DNA of 10,505 nucleotides. Origin: CAZBRS01 sp964494475 (GTDB lineage Bacteria > Myxococcota_A > UBA9042 > CAZBRS01). The position numbers were made by a program, and so were the translations under genes. Numbering within the stretch: the stretch's first letter is position 1; every line of letters starts with the position of its first letter. The DNA lies in NCBI GenBank assembly GCA_964494475.1, contig CAZBRS010000104.1, positions 1 through 10,505 of the forward strand, in the 5' to 3' direction. A model generated the notes under the pieces. The model searched no databases, was not told where the DNA came from, and saw nothing but the letters and a program-made list of their open reading frames with translations. Shown here in pieces: positions 1 through 6,468 of the stretch.

Positions 1-1616
1 CCGCAGGCGTTCTTCAGGCCCTCGTCGGTCTGGCCGTCGCAGTCGTTGTCCTTGTTGTCGCAGGTGGTCTCGGTGGCCTGGTAGGCGGTGTTCAGCTTCT
101 TGTACGTGGCGTCGTCGCAGAGCCAGCCGGCCGTGCCCTTGCAGTCGCTGACACTGTTCTTGCACACGCCCTGCTGCTTGGCGCAGGCGGGGGCCGCGCC
201 GATGCCGCTCTTCTCGTCGGTCTGGCCGTTGCAGTCGTTGTCCTTGCCGTCGCAGACCTCGTCGGGCGTCGAGGTGCACTCGCCGCAACTGTTGGGCGTG
301 CAGCACTCGCCGCCCTCGCAGGCGTTCGACTGGCAGTCGCCGGGCTTGGTGCAGTCCTTGCCGAGCCCGCAGTCGGGGCAACCGCCGCCGCAGTCGACGT
401 CGGTCTCGGTGCCGTTCTTCGTGCCGTCGGCGCAGCTGACGCACACGCCCCCGCTGCAGTACTGGCTGGTGCAGTCGGCCCCCTTCGCGCACGCCTTGCC
501 GTCGGCGCACGGAGCGCACGGCCCGGCGCAGTCGACGTCGGCCTCGCCCTGGTTCTTCACACCGTCGCCGCAGGTGGGCTCCTTGCACACACCGAAGACG
601 CACGTGGCCGACAGGCAGTCGGGGTGGTCGTCGCAGTACTTGCCCGTGGCGCAGGCCTTGCAGGCGCCGCCGCAGTCGGTGTCGCTCTCGCCGCCGTTCT
701 TCTCGCCGTCGTCGCAGGTGGCCGGCGCCGCGCACGCGCCCTGCTCGCAGAGCCCCGAGGCGCAATCGGACGAGGCCCCGCACGCCTTGCCGAAGCCGCA
801 CCCCGCGCACCCGCCGCCGCAGTCGACGTCGGTCTCGGCGCCGTTCTTCGCCCCGTCGTCGCACGCGGGCGGCACCTCGACGCACCGGCCGGCCTGGCAC
901 GCACCGCTGGCGCAGTCGGCGCCGCCGGCGCAGGCCTTGCCGTTCGAACAGGCGCCGCACGGCCCGCCGCAGTCGACGTCGCTCTCGCCCTGGTTCTTCG
1001 CCCCGTCGGAGCACGAGGCGGTGGCGCAGAAGCCCGCCTTGCAGTAGCCCGACAGGCAGTTGAGGTCGGTCAGGCAGCCCTGCCCGTCGGCGCACTGCGC
1101 ACAGTCGGGCCCGCCGCAGTCGACCCCCGTCTCGCGCCCGTTGTGCAGGCCGTCGGCGCACGTGGGCACGTCGCAGACGCCGCCCTTGCAGTAGCCGGTG
1201 GCGCAGTCGACGTCGAGCCCGCAGGAGGAGCCCAGGCACGCGGGGCACGGACCGCCGCAGTCGACGCCGGTCTCGCCCGTGTCTTGCGAGCCGTTTCCGC
1301 ACCCGGCGGCGCGGCACAGGTAACCCGCCCCGCAGTACCCCGAGTCGCAGTCGGCGTCGACGAAGCAGGCCTTGGCCAGGCCGCAGCCGCCGCACGCCCC
1401 ACCGCAGTCGACGTCGCTCTCGCCGGGATCGATCGCGCCGTTGGCGCAGAGGTCCGAGACCGTGTCGGCCCCGCCCGTGTCGTCGCCGCTGGCGTCGTCG
1501 CCGCCAGAGGTGTCGCGCCGCGGGTGATAGCCCTGCCCGCCGCCGTCGTCGCCGCCGCAGGCGGAGAGCGCAAGGGCGAACGAACCGAGCAGCAGCCAGA
1601 CGCGGAAGGACCACAT
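1..1616 (-). CDS. Cys-rich repeat lipoprotein with MopE-type metal-binding motifs (3' end outside window)
   Basis: Reading leftwards from ATG at 1616, the frame stays open for 538 codons to the window edge, so the C-terminus is missing. Seen: residues 1-20 form a lipoprotein signal (Trp/Arg start, hydrophobic stretch, lipobox LSAC with Cys20 as the lipidated residue). The next residues are Gly/Gly, not Asp, at +2 and +3, which does not indicate inner-membrane retention. A low-complexity Gly/Asp linker covers residues 21-55. Eight tandem repeats of 46-50 residues with eight Cys each fill about 57-442. Two motifs of the form CDGKDNDCNGQTDE follow at 455-468 and 519-532, matching the putative metal-binding motif of MopE-like proteins. 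Start choice: AGGGAG lies 7 nt upstream and a promoter lies in the preceding gap. Family knowledge: such proteins are common surface or secreted proteins in Myxococcota, and automatic pipelines sometimes give them wrong enzyme names. Inferred role: disulfide-rich, metal-binding surface protein; its partner is unknown. It follows the sulfatase gene by 76 bp. Confidence 0.85.
   Translation of the reverse strand, partial: MWSFRVWLLLGSFALALSACGGDDGGGQGYHPRRDTSGGDDASGDDTGGADTVSDLCANGAIDPGESDVDCGGACGGCGLAKACFVDADCDSGYCGAGYLCRAAGCGNGSQDTGETGVDCGGPCPACLGSSCGLDVDCATGYCKGGVCDVPTCADGLHNGRETGVDCGGPDCAQCADGQGCLTDLNCLSGYCKAGFCATASCSDGAKNQGESDVDCGGPCGACSNGKACAGGADCASGACQAGRCVEVPPACDDGAKNGAETDVDCGGGCAGCGFGKACGASSDCASGLCEQGACAAPATCDDGEKNGGESDTDCGGACKACATGKYCDDHPDCLSATCVFGVCKEPTCGDGVKNQGEADVDCAGPCAPCADGKACAKGADCTSQYCSGGVCVSCADGTKNGTETDVDCGGGCPDCGLGKDCTKPGDCQSNACEGGECCTPNSCGECTSTPDEVCDGKDNDCNGQTDEKSGIGAAPACAKQQGVCKNSVSDCKGTAGWLCDDATYKKLNTAYQATETTCDNKDNDCDGQTDEGLKNAC
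291..1451 (-). repeat. Eight tandem repeats encoding 8-Cys modules
   Basis: Eight consecutive units of about 140-150 bp inside the lipoprotein gene encode modules with spacing C-X13-C-X3-C-X2-C-X5-C-X5-C-X4-C-X4-C in the central copies. The consensus begins C-DDG-KN-GE-DVDCGG. Copies 1-3, at the N-terminal (right-hand) end, are the most diverged: copy 1 has an extra residue before its last Cys, copy 2 a shortened middle, copy 3 an extra residue after CGGP. Near-identical DNA blocks around 388-435 and 818-865 show that the repeats are also similar at nucleotide level, which favours copy-number change by recombination. Confidence 0.85.
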
Positions 1617-1623
1617 GGGCGGG

Positions 1624-1629
1624 CTCCCT
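1624..1629 (-). promoter_or_regulatory. Ribosome binding site of the lipoprotein gene
   Basis: AGGGAG on the minus strand, 7 nt before the ATG at 1616. It supports this start, which places the signal peptide exactly at the N-terminus. Confidence 0.65.
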
Positions 1630-1644
1630 GGGCAGAACGGCGAA

Positions 1645-1673
1645 AACGTAGCGGATCGGGGGGTCGAAATCAA
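1645..1673 (-). promoter_or_regulatory. Putative sigma-70-type promoter for the lipoprotein gene
   Basis: On the minus strand, TTGATT (1673-1668) and TACGTT (1650-1645) are separated by exactly 17 nt in the 76-bp gap between the sulfatase stop and the lipoprotein start. The predicted transcript would have a leader of about 20 nt containing the AGGGAG ribosome binding site. This suggests the lipoprotein is not wholly dependent on read-through from the upstream operon. Based on box similarity and spacing only. Confidence 0.5.
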
Positions 1674-1692
1674 CGGAGACGCGCGACGTGAC

Positions 1693-3765
1693 CTAGGGCC
1701 CCCCCGTCGCCGCGCCCCAGGTCGAGAGCAGCTTCGCGAGCCTGGCGGCCACCTGGGGCGCGAGGTCGACCACGTTCAGGAGCTCGTTGGGGTCGCGCGT
1801 CACGTCGGTGAGTTCGAGCGCGCCGGTCGAGACGTGCTGCACGAGCTTCCAGGGGCCCTGCAGCACGCCGCGCTGCACGCCGGCGTCGGCGAAGACCTCG
1901 AAGAAGACGGGGGGCGTGGGCGCCTCGGGGGGCGGGTCGGGGTGGCGCAGCAGCCTGCGGAACGAGGCGCCCTGCGAATCGCGGAGGCGCGGCAGCCCCA
2001 GCTCTTCGGTGAGCGTGTCGGCCAGGTCCTGCAGGCTGACGGGCGTGGCGCGCTTCTCGCCCTTGGGCACGCCGGGGCCCACCACCACGAGGGGCACGCG
2101 CAGCTGCTCCTCGGTGAGCGCGCTGTTGTGGAAGAGGCGCCCGCCCTCGCCCAGCGACTCGCCGTGGTCGGACAGCAGCACCACCAGCGCGCGGTCGGTC
2201 CAGCCGTCGGTGATCAGGTGCTCGACCAGGCGCGTGAGGTGCCGGTCGGTGAAGCGCACCTCGCCGTCGTACAGCGCGCCGTAGCTGCCGGGGTCGTCGA
2301 CCGGCTCCTCGGGGTGCTGCACGTAGGGCTCGTGGGGGTCGTAGAAGTGCACCCACAGGAAGAACGGCCGCCCCTCGTGCTTCAGCTCGTCCAGGGCCGC
2401 GAGGGCGCGGTCGGCCGTTTGGAGCGAGGAGACGCCCCACACGACCACCTGGGGGTCGCTGCTCTCGACCCACACCCGCTCGAAGCCTCGCGTCAGGCCG
2501 TACGTGGGCCCGAACAGGTGGTGGAAGAAGAGGCCCGCGGTCGTGTAGCCCGCGGCCGCGAGGGCCTCGGGCAAGGTCTGGCTGCGGTCGGGGCGGGGCA
2601 CGTCCCATTTGAGCACGCGCTCCGTGGCCACGGCCGAGGGCGCGCGGCCCGTGAACAGGGAGTAGAACGACAGGATGGTGGAGGGGTACGCCACGTAGGC
2701 ACGAGAGAACGACACGCCGCGCGCGGCCAGGTGCCGCACGCCGGTCATGCCGAGCGCGCGGTCGGCCCGGAGCGCGTCGACGGAGAGCACGATGAGCGGA
2801 CGCGCCCGAACGGGCGGGGTCTCGCGGTCGCCGAGCGTGGCGCGGGAGGCCTGCAGCGCCGCCTGATCGGCGCTCGTGGCGGGCCCGCCCAGGCAGTCCT
2901 GGTCGAGGGCGTCGTCCGGCACGTCGGGCGCGCCGGGGCGGACGCGCGCGTCGAAGGGCTCGCAGTCGGCGCCCCCGAGCAAGGACGTGAAGCCGTCGGC
3001 GTCCCAGTCGGTGAACGCCGCCACCAGGTCGACGGCGTGGGTGGCCACCAGCGTGTCGCGCTCGAGGAGGAGCCGGGCGTTCGCCCCCGGCGCGACGGGC
3101 CACCCCGCCAGGGCCGCCACGGCGGCGGCGCCGGCCAGGGGCAGGGCGCCGCGGCCCACACGGAGGAGCCACGGAGCTCGAGCCGAGGCCACCGAACTGG
3201 CGAGCAGGAGGAGGCCCACGGTCGCGAGCGCCAGCGTGGCGTGCTGCGGACGGTACAGCCCCGGGACCAGGGCCGCGTTCGCGCCGGAGATGCCGAGCGC
3301 CAGCCCGAACGCGAGCGGCAGGAGCCAGGCGCCCCGGTGGGCCCGGCGCAACCGGACCACGAGGGCCACCGCCGCCATCAGGGCGATCGTCGCCGCCGCG
3401 AGCGCGACCCATCCCGCGAGCCCCAGGCGCCGAGCCAGGGGCAGGTTCAGGGCCCACGCGGGCACCGCCGCGACCAGCGACACCGCCAGCGCGCCCGGCA
3501 GGTACCGGCCCTCCTGCGACCCGAGGAGCACCAGGCTGCCGAAGAAGGCGCCGGCCAGCGCGCCGAGCACGCCCGCGAGCCCCAGGGCCGCGAGCGCGAC
3601 CGCCAGGGCGTCGGTGAAGGGCACGGTGGGGGCCAGGAGCGGGGCCCGGGCGTTCACCAGGTCGAAGACCCCGGCCACGAGGCCTCCCAGGCAGCCCAGG
3701 GCCAAGCCGTCGCCCGGCCGCGCGACCCTGGAGGTCGAACGCTCCTGCCCCGAAACCTGATCCAT
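1693..3765 (-). CDS. Polytopic inner-membrane sulfatase-family hydrolase/transferase with MopE-like loop
   Basis: A 690-residue protein. Residues 18-225 contain about seven hydrophobic membrane segments (near 18-38, 51-75, 88-106, 113-137, 146-163, 176-195, 206-223). A loop at 253-294 has acidic/Cys motifs DWDADGF, GADC and DQDC, like MopE-type metal-binding motifs. An alkaline phosphatase/sulfatase-fold domain fills 322-690: SVDALRAD (Asp330, metal ligand), YPSTILSFYSLFTGR (360-374), FYDPHEPY (His478), LSDHGES (Asp533, His534), and a C-terminal 'LELTDVTRDPNELLN' block typical of sulfatases. Anchored from SLFTG, Thr363 sits where sulfatases have the formylglycine Cys or Ser, and the C/S-x-P-S-R signature is absent. 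Thr is the nucleophile in phosphoethanolamine and lipoteichoic-acid transferases of this superfamily, so the substrate may be a phosphoryl compound rather than a sulfate ester (inference). The catalytic domain is probably periplasmic. The ATG at 3765 overlaps the preceding methyltransferase stop (TGATG), with no strong Shine-Dalgarno, implying translational coupling. A longer in-frame start at 4122 would run through the methyltransferase gene and is rejected. Confidence 0.9.
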   Translation of the reverse strand: MDQVSGQERSTSRVARPGDGLALGCLGGLVAGVFDLVNARAPLLAPTVPFTDALAVALAALGLAGVLGALAGAFFGSLVLLGSQEGRYLPGALAVSLVAAVPAWALNLPLARRLGLAGWVALAAATIALMAAVALVVRLRRAHRGAWLLPLAFGLALGISGANAALVPGLYRPQHATLALATVGLLLLASSVASARAPWLLRVGRGALPLAGAAAVAALAGWPVAPGANARLLLERDTLVATHAVDLVAAFTDWDADGFTSLLGGADCEPFDARVRPGAPDVPDDALDQDCLGGPATSADQAALQASRATLGDRETPPVRARPLIVLSVDALRADRALGMTGVRHLAARGVSFSRAYVAYPSTILSFYSLFTGRAPSAVATERVLKWDVPRPDRSQTLPEALAAAGYTTAGLFFHHLFGPTYGLTRGFERVWVESSDPQVVVWGVSSLQTADRALAALDELKHEGRPFFLWVHFYDPHEPYVQHPEEPVDDPGSYGALYDGEVRFTDRHLTRLVEHLITDGWTDRALVVLLSDHGESLGEGGRLFHNSALTEEQLRVPLVVVGPGVPKGEKRATPVSLQDLADTLTEELGLPRLRDSQGASFRRLLRHPDPPPEAPTPPVFFEVFADAGVQRGVLQGPWKLVQHVSTGALELTDVTRDPNELLNVVDLAPQVAARLAKLLSTWGAATGGP

Positions 3766-4760
3766 CAGGCGGGCCGCCGAAGGGTGAGGAGGAACGAGCG
3801 CGGCCCCAGCCGCCGCCCGGGCTCGGGCTCGAAGCCCGCCGACCGGCCCCACCCTGCCAGCTCGGCCTCGGTGTAGGTTCGCCCGCCCGCGGTCATGGCC
3901 AGCATGTTCACGGCGAAGAGCGCGCCGTCGGCGGGGGCCGTGCGCTCGGGCTCGACCACGTTCTCGTGGAGCACCACGCGCCCGCCGCGCGCCACGTGAG
4001 GGAAGAGCGCCGCGAGCAGCCGCTGGTTGGCCTCGGGCGACTCGGAGTGCATCACCTGCGAGATCAGCACCAGGTCGAAGGCGGGCAGCCCCGGCGGCGC
4101 GGGCTCCTCGTAGAAGTCCCACGCCACGAAGCGCACGCGCTCGGCCACCCCGGAGCCCTTCAGGATCTCGCGGGCCACGTCGAGCGTGAGCGGAAGATCG
4201 ATGAGCCAGGGCTGCATGGCCGCGTCGCGCCGCGCCATCTCGGCCAGGTAGTGCCCGGGCCCGCCGCCGAGGTCGGCCACCACCCGCGCGCCCGCGAGGC
4301 CGAGGTGCTCGACCAGGGCCGGCGCCGCCTGGTGACCCGACGCGTACATGGCGCGGATGAAGTTCTCGTTCACGCGCCGGTCCGAGACCACCGCCCGCCG
4401 CTCGGACGCCGAGGCCACGGGCTGGGGCCGCACGCGCTCCTCGAGCACCGCCCAGCGCCGGAACATGTGGTTGCGGTGCCGGAGCATGGCCACGAAGTGC
4501 CCCGGCGAGCCCTCGGCCACATGGGGCGCCACCTCGGGCCGCACGCGATAGCGCCCGCCCTGCTTGTCGACGAGCTCGAGGGCCACCAGCGCGTCGAGCA
4601 GGATCTCGACGCCGCGCGGCTCGCCGCCGATGGCGGTGGCGACCTCGGACGCGGTCCGCCAGGCCTCGAGCAGGGGCTCGAACAGGCCGAGCTCGGCGGC
4701 CGCCAGGAGCACCTTGGCGGGTTGGAAGCCCGCGGCGATCCGGTTCAGGCGCTCGAGCAT
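3765..4760 (-). CDS. SAM-dependent O-methyltransferase with N-terminal dimerisation domain
   Basis: A 331-residue protein of the small-molecule O-methyltransferase type (PF00891-like, the hydroxyindole/caffeate family). Seen: an N-terminal winged-helix dimerisation region (about 8-80, including the run ATAIGGEPRGVEILLDALVAL), then a Rossmann domain with SAM motif I VADLGGGPGHY (161-171), an acidic motif II residue in LIDLP (Asp188), AWDFYEEP (213-220), and ISQVMHSESPE (233-243) where His238 matches the family's catalytic base. The usual Asp after this His is Ser here. GGRTYTEAEL (292-301) matches the C-terminal 'GG-RTEAE' block. Length is normal for the family. The start at 4760 has a strong GAGGAGG ribosome binding site. 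It follows the phosphoesterase by 10 nt and overlaps the sulfatase start by 1 nt. Substrate unknown: no polyketide, peptide or quinone biosynthesis genes are nearby, so a natural-product role is unproven. Confidence 0.92.
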   Translation of the reverse strand: MLERLNRIAAGFQPAKVLLAAAELGLFEPLLEAWRTASEVATAIGGEPRGVEILLDALVALELVDKQGGRYRVRPEVAPHVAEGSPGHFVAMLRHRNHMFRRWAVLEERVRPQPVASASERRAVVSDRRVNENFIRAMYASGHQAAPALVEHLGLAGARVVADLGGGPGHYLAEMARRDAAMQPWLIDLPLTLDVAREILKGSGVAERVRFVAWDFYEEPAPPGLPAFDLVLISQVMHSESPEANQRLLAALFPHVARGGRVVLHENVVEPERTAPADGALFAVNMLAMTAGGRTYTEAELAGWGRSAGFEPEPGRRLGPRSFLLTLRRPA

Positions 4761-4763
4761 GGG

Positions 4764-4773
4764 CTCCTCCTCA
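4764..4773 (-). promoter_or_regulatory. Ribosome binding site overlapping the upstream stop codon
   Basis: The minus strand reads TGAGGAGGAG, followed by CCC and the ATG at 4760. The TGA is the stop of the metallophosphoesterase, and the overlapping GAGGAGG is a strong Shine-Dalgarno sequence for the methyltransferase. This fixes the methyltransferase start and argues for a shared transcript. Confidence 0.8.
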
Positions 4774-6351
4774 ACTGCGGCGCCCCATCAGGCGCTCGAC
4801 CATGCGCGGACGGTCGGGGGTGAGCAGCACCACGCGCTCGAAGCGCTCGGCCGCGTCGCTCCAGCGCAGCAGCTCGGCCCGGTCGCCCGTGACGCGCACG
4901 AAGGTGAACGAGTGCGCGTTGGGCTTGATGATGTTCTCGGGCGTGCGCACGAACGTCCAGGTGCCCGAGTTCAGGTACGTGACGTTCGCCCCGGGCGCGT
5001 GGTGGTAGTCGGCCAGGTGCGTGTGCCCCATGACCACGACCTTCACGCCGATCGCCCGCGCCACGCGCATGGCCGCGTCGCGGAACTGGTGCGCGTGGGC
5101 CATGCCCTCGTCGCGCTGGTGGCGGGCCACGTAGACCACCAGGAAGGCCGCGCCGAGGAAGGCGCCGGCGCCGACCAGCGCGCTCAGCACCACGCGCCAG
5201 GGCCCCGACAGCACCCCGCCGCCCTGCGCCAGCCACGTGTGGATACCGGTGTAGGCGCCCACGCCGAAGACCACCGCCAGCAGGCCGAGGAAGACCTTCC
5301 AGAGCACGGGCATGAGCAGCCTGGCGCCCACCATGTACGTGGTGTCGCCGCTGCCGCGGGCCTTCAGGCCGTCGACCAGCCACAGCTTGTCGGCCAGGCC
5401 CGTCTCGGCGGCCAGGGCGTGCACGCCCTCCTGGTGCAGACCGCGCACGTGACGCGCGCCGGCCTGCTCGAAGGGCTGGAAGTCGCGCACCATGCGCATG
5501 AGGAAGGGCAGGTTCTGCCACAGCGCGAAGGCGAAGTCGAGGAAGCGCGCGCGCGTGACCATCTGCCCGTACTCTTCGCCCGTGATGATCTTGGTGCGGA
5601 TGGGGTCGATCACGCGCAGGCGGTTGAAGACGATCTCGAGGAACCACGACCCCACCGGGTACTCGAGCGCCGGCTCACGCCCGCCGCCCGGGTCTTGCGG
5701 CGACACGGGGTGCAGCAGGTTCGGGACGCAGTTGGACTCCTCGTACTGGTGCCCGTGCTCCACGAAGACGCGCCCCGGCTCGTGGTAGAACCAGTCGCGA
5801 AAGGCGAAGCGCTCGGCGAGCTCGTCGGGGGTGGGCCCCCCGGGCAGCTCGGCCGCGAGGGCCCGGAAGTGCTCGATCAGCCGCGCCTGCACGGCGGGCC
5901 AGAAGAGCTCGAGGTCGTGGTTGCCACGAATGAGCACCAGGCGCTGCCCGCGCGCCATCCAGCGCACGAGCGCCACGAAGAAGCCGCGATGCCCGTGCAT
6001 CATCTGCTCGAGCTTCCACACGGCCTTCTGCTCGGTCGACGACAGGCCGTACTTGCGCTCGAAGCTCGTGATCTCGAAGCCCAGGTCGCGCCGCTCGGGC
6101 GGGCTGGGGATGCGCGTGCACGACAGGAAGTCGAACACGTCGCCGTTCAGGATGAGCACGGCGGGCTCGGCCCCGGTCTCGTCGAGGCAGGCGTCGAGGA
6201 ACGAGCCGAACTCCTCGTCGTAGAAGAAGCCCTCGAGGCGCCCGTACCGCAGGGTGCGCGGATCGAGCCCCTCGGCGAGGTGCAGATCGCTCACGATGTA
6301 GAGACGGGGGATCGCGGAAACGGAGGGCTCCGGCAAAGCGGCGATCTCCAA
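4771..6351 (-). CDS. Calcineurin-like metallophosphoesterase with internal membrane hairpin
   Basis: A 526-residue protein with the binuclear-metal phosphoesterase motifs in order: SDLHL (Asp22, His24), LNGDVFD (Asp71), RGNHD (Asn144, His145), VEHGHQY (His199, His201) and MGHTH (His443, His445). The UDP-2,3-diacylglucosamine hydrolase (LpxH)-like and other membrane-associated phosphoesterases share this arrangement, but this protein is about twice LpxH length, so LpxH itself is not claimed. The extra length is an insertion of about 240 residues (about 203-440) between the fourth and fifth metal blocks, with two clear membrane helices near 345-367 and 385-408. Both catalytic parts should therefore face the same side, presumably the cytoplasm. 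The start is uncertain: no ATG is available. TTG at 6351 is the longest option. TTG at 6336 (521 residues) has GGAG 9 nt upstream and is equally likely. An in-frame stop lies just upstream at 6367. First gene of the leftward operon. Confidence 0.92.
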   Translation of the reverse strand: MEIAALPEPSVSAIPRLYIVSDLHLAEGLDPRTLRYGRLEGFFYDEEFGSFLDACLDETGAEPAVLILNGDVFDFLSCTRIPSPPERRDLGFEITSFERKYGLSSTEQKAVWKLEQMMHGHRGFFVALVRWMARGQRLVLIRGNHDLELFWPAVQARLIEHFRALAAELPGGPTPDELAERFAFRDWFYHEPGRVFVEHGHQYEESNCVPNLLHPVSPQDPGGGREPALEYPVGSWFLEIVFNRLRVIDPIRTKIITGEEYGQMVTRARFLDFAFALWQNLPFLMRMVRDFQPFEQAGARHVRGLHQEGVHALAAETGLADKLWLVDGLKARGSGDTTYMVGARLLMPVLWKVFLGLLAVVFGVGAYTGIHTWLAQGGGVLSGPWRVVLSALVGAGAFLGAAFLVVYVARHQRDEGMAHAHQFRDAAMRVARAIGVKVVVMGHTHLADYHHAPGANVTYLNSGTWTFVRTPENIIKPNAHSFTFVRVTGDRAELLRWSDAAERFERVVLLTPDRPRMVERLMGRRS

Positions 6352-6370
6352 CCTGGGGCCTGACCTTCAG

Positions 6371-6399
6371 ATGGTAGCGCCGATCCGACCCTGCGGCAA
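6371..6399 (-). promoter_or_regulatory. Putative promoter of the leftward phosphoesterase operon
   Basis: On the minus strand, TTGCCG (6399-6394) and TACCAT (6376-6371) are spaced by 17 nt, directly upstream of the phosphoesterase. Transcription would start near 6364, giving a very short leader: about 13 nt to TTG 6351, or 28 nt to TTG 6336. The longer leader carries the GGAG box and slightly favours the shorter protein. Confidence 0.45.
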
Positions 6400-6408
6400 A
6401 CTCCCTTC

Positions 6409-6436
6409 TTGCGCCGGACGGCGAGGACCCTACCTT
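6409..6436 (+). promoter_or_regulatory. Putative promoter of the OsmC-family gene
   Basis: TTGCGC (6409-6414) and TACCTT (6431-6436) are separated by 16 nt, with a predicted leader of about 25 nt before the ATG at 6469. The -35 box lies only 9 bp from the -35 of the leftward promoter, so a regulator bound here could affect both directions. Based on box similarity only. Confidence 0.4.
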
Positions 6437-6468
6437 GACCTGAACGATCCTCTGCTTCGGGAAGACCC

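Noticed and set aside
88..1047. Plus-strand open frame with Ser/Pro-rich repeats such as PPQSTSVS
   Set aside because: It is the antisense of the Cys-rich repeat gene: its periodicity mirrors the repeats, it has no ribosome binding site, and the minus strand gives a lipoprotein with clear domain motifs.
1615..3876. Very long plus-strand frame opposite the sulfatase-family gene
   Set aside because: It is Arg/Gly/Glu/Gln-rich low-complexity translation without a recognisable domain, typical of GC-rich antisense frames, while the minus strand carries a complete catalytic domain.
3766..4122. N-terminal extension of the sulfatase-family protein to a start at 4122
   Set aside because: It would overlap the methyltransferase C-terminal coding region by about 360 bp and adds only Arg/Ala/Gly-rich low-complexity sequence. 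ATG 3765 gives the coupled TGATG junction.
4771..6351. Annotation of the phosphoesterase as LpxH
   Set aside because: The metal motifs are shared by the whole calcineurin-like superfamily, the protein is about twice as long with a membrane hairpin insertion, and no lipid A genes are nearby.
4564..6363. Long plus-strand frame opposite the phosphoesterase
   Set aside because: It is antisense shadow: His/Val/Arg-rich composition, no domain, and the opposite strand has all metallophosphoesterase motifs.
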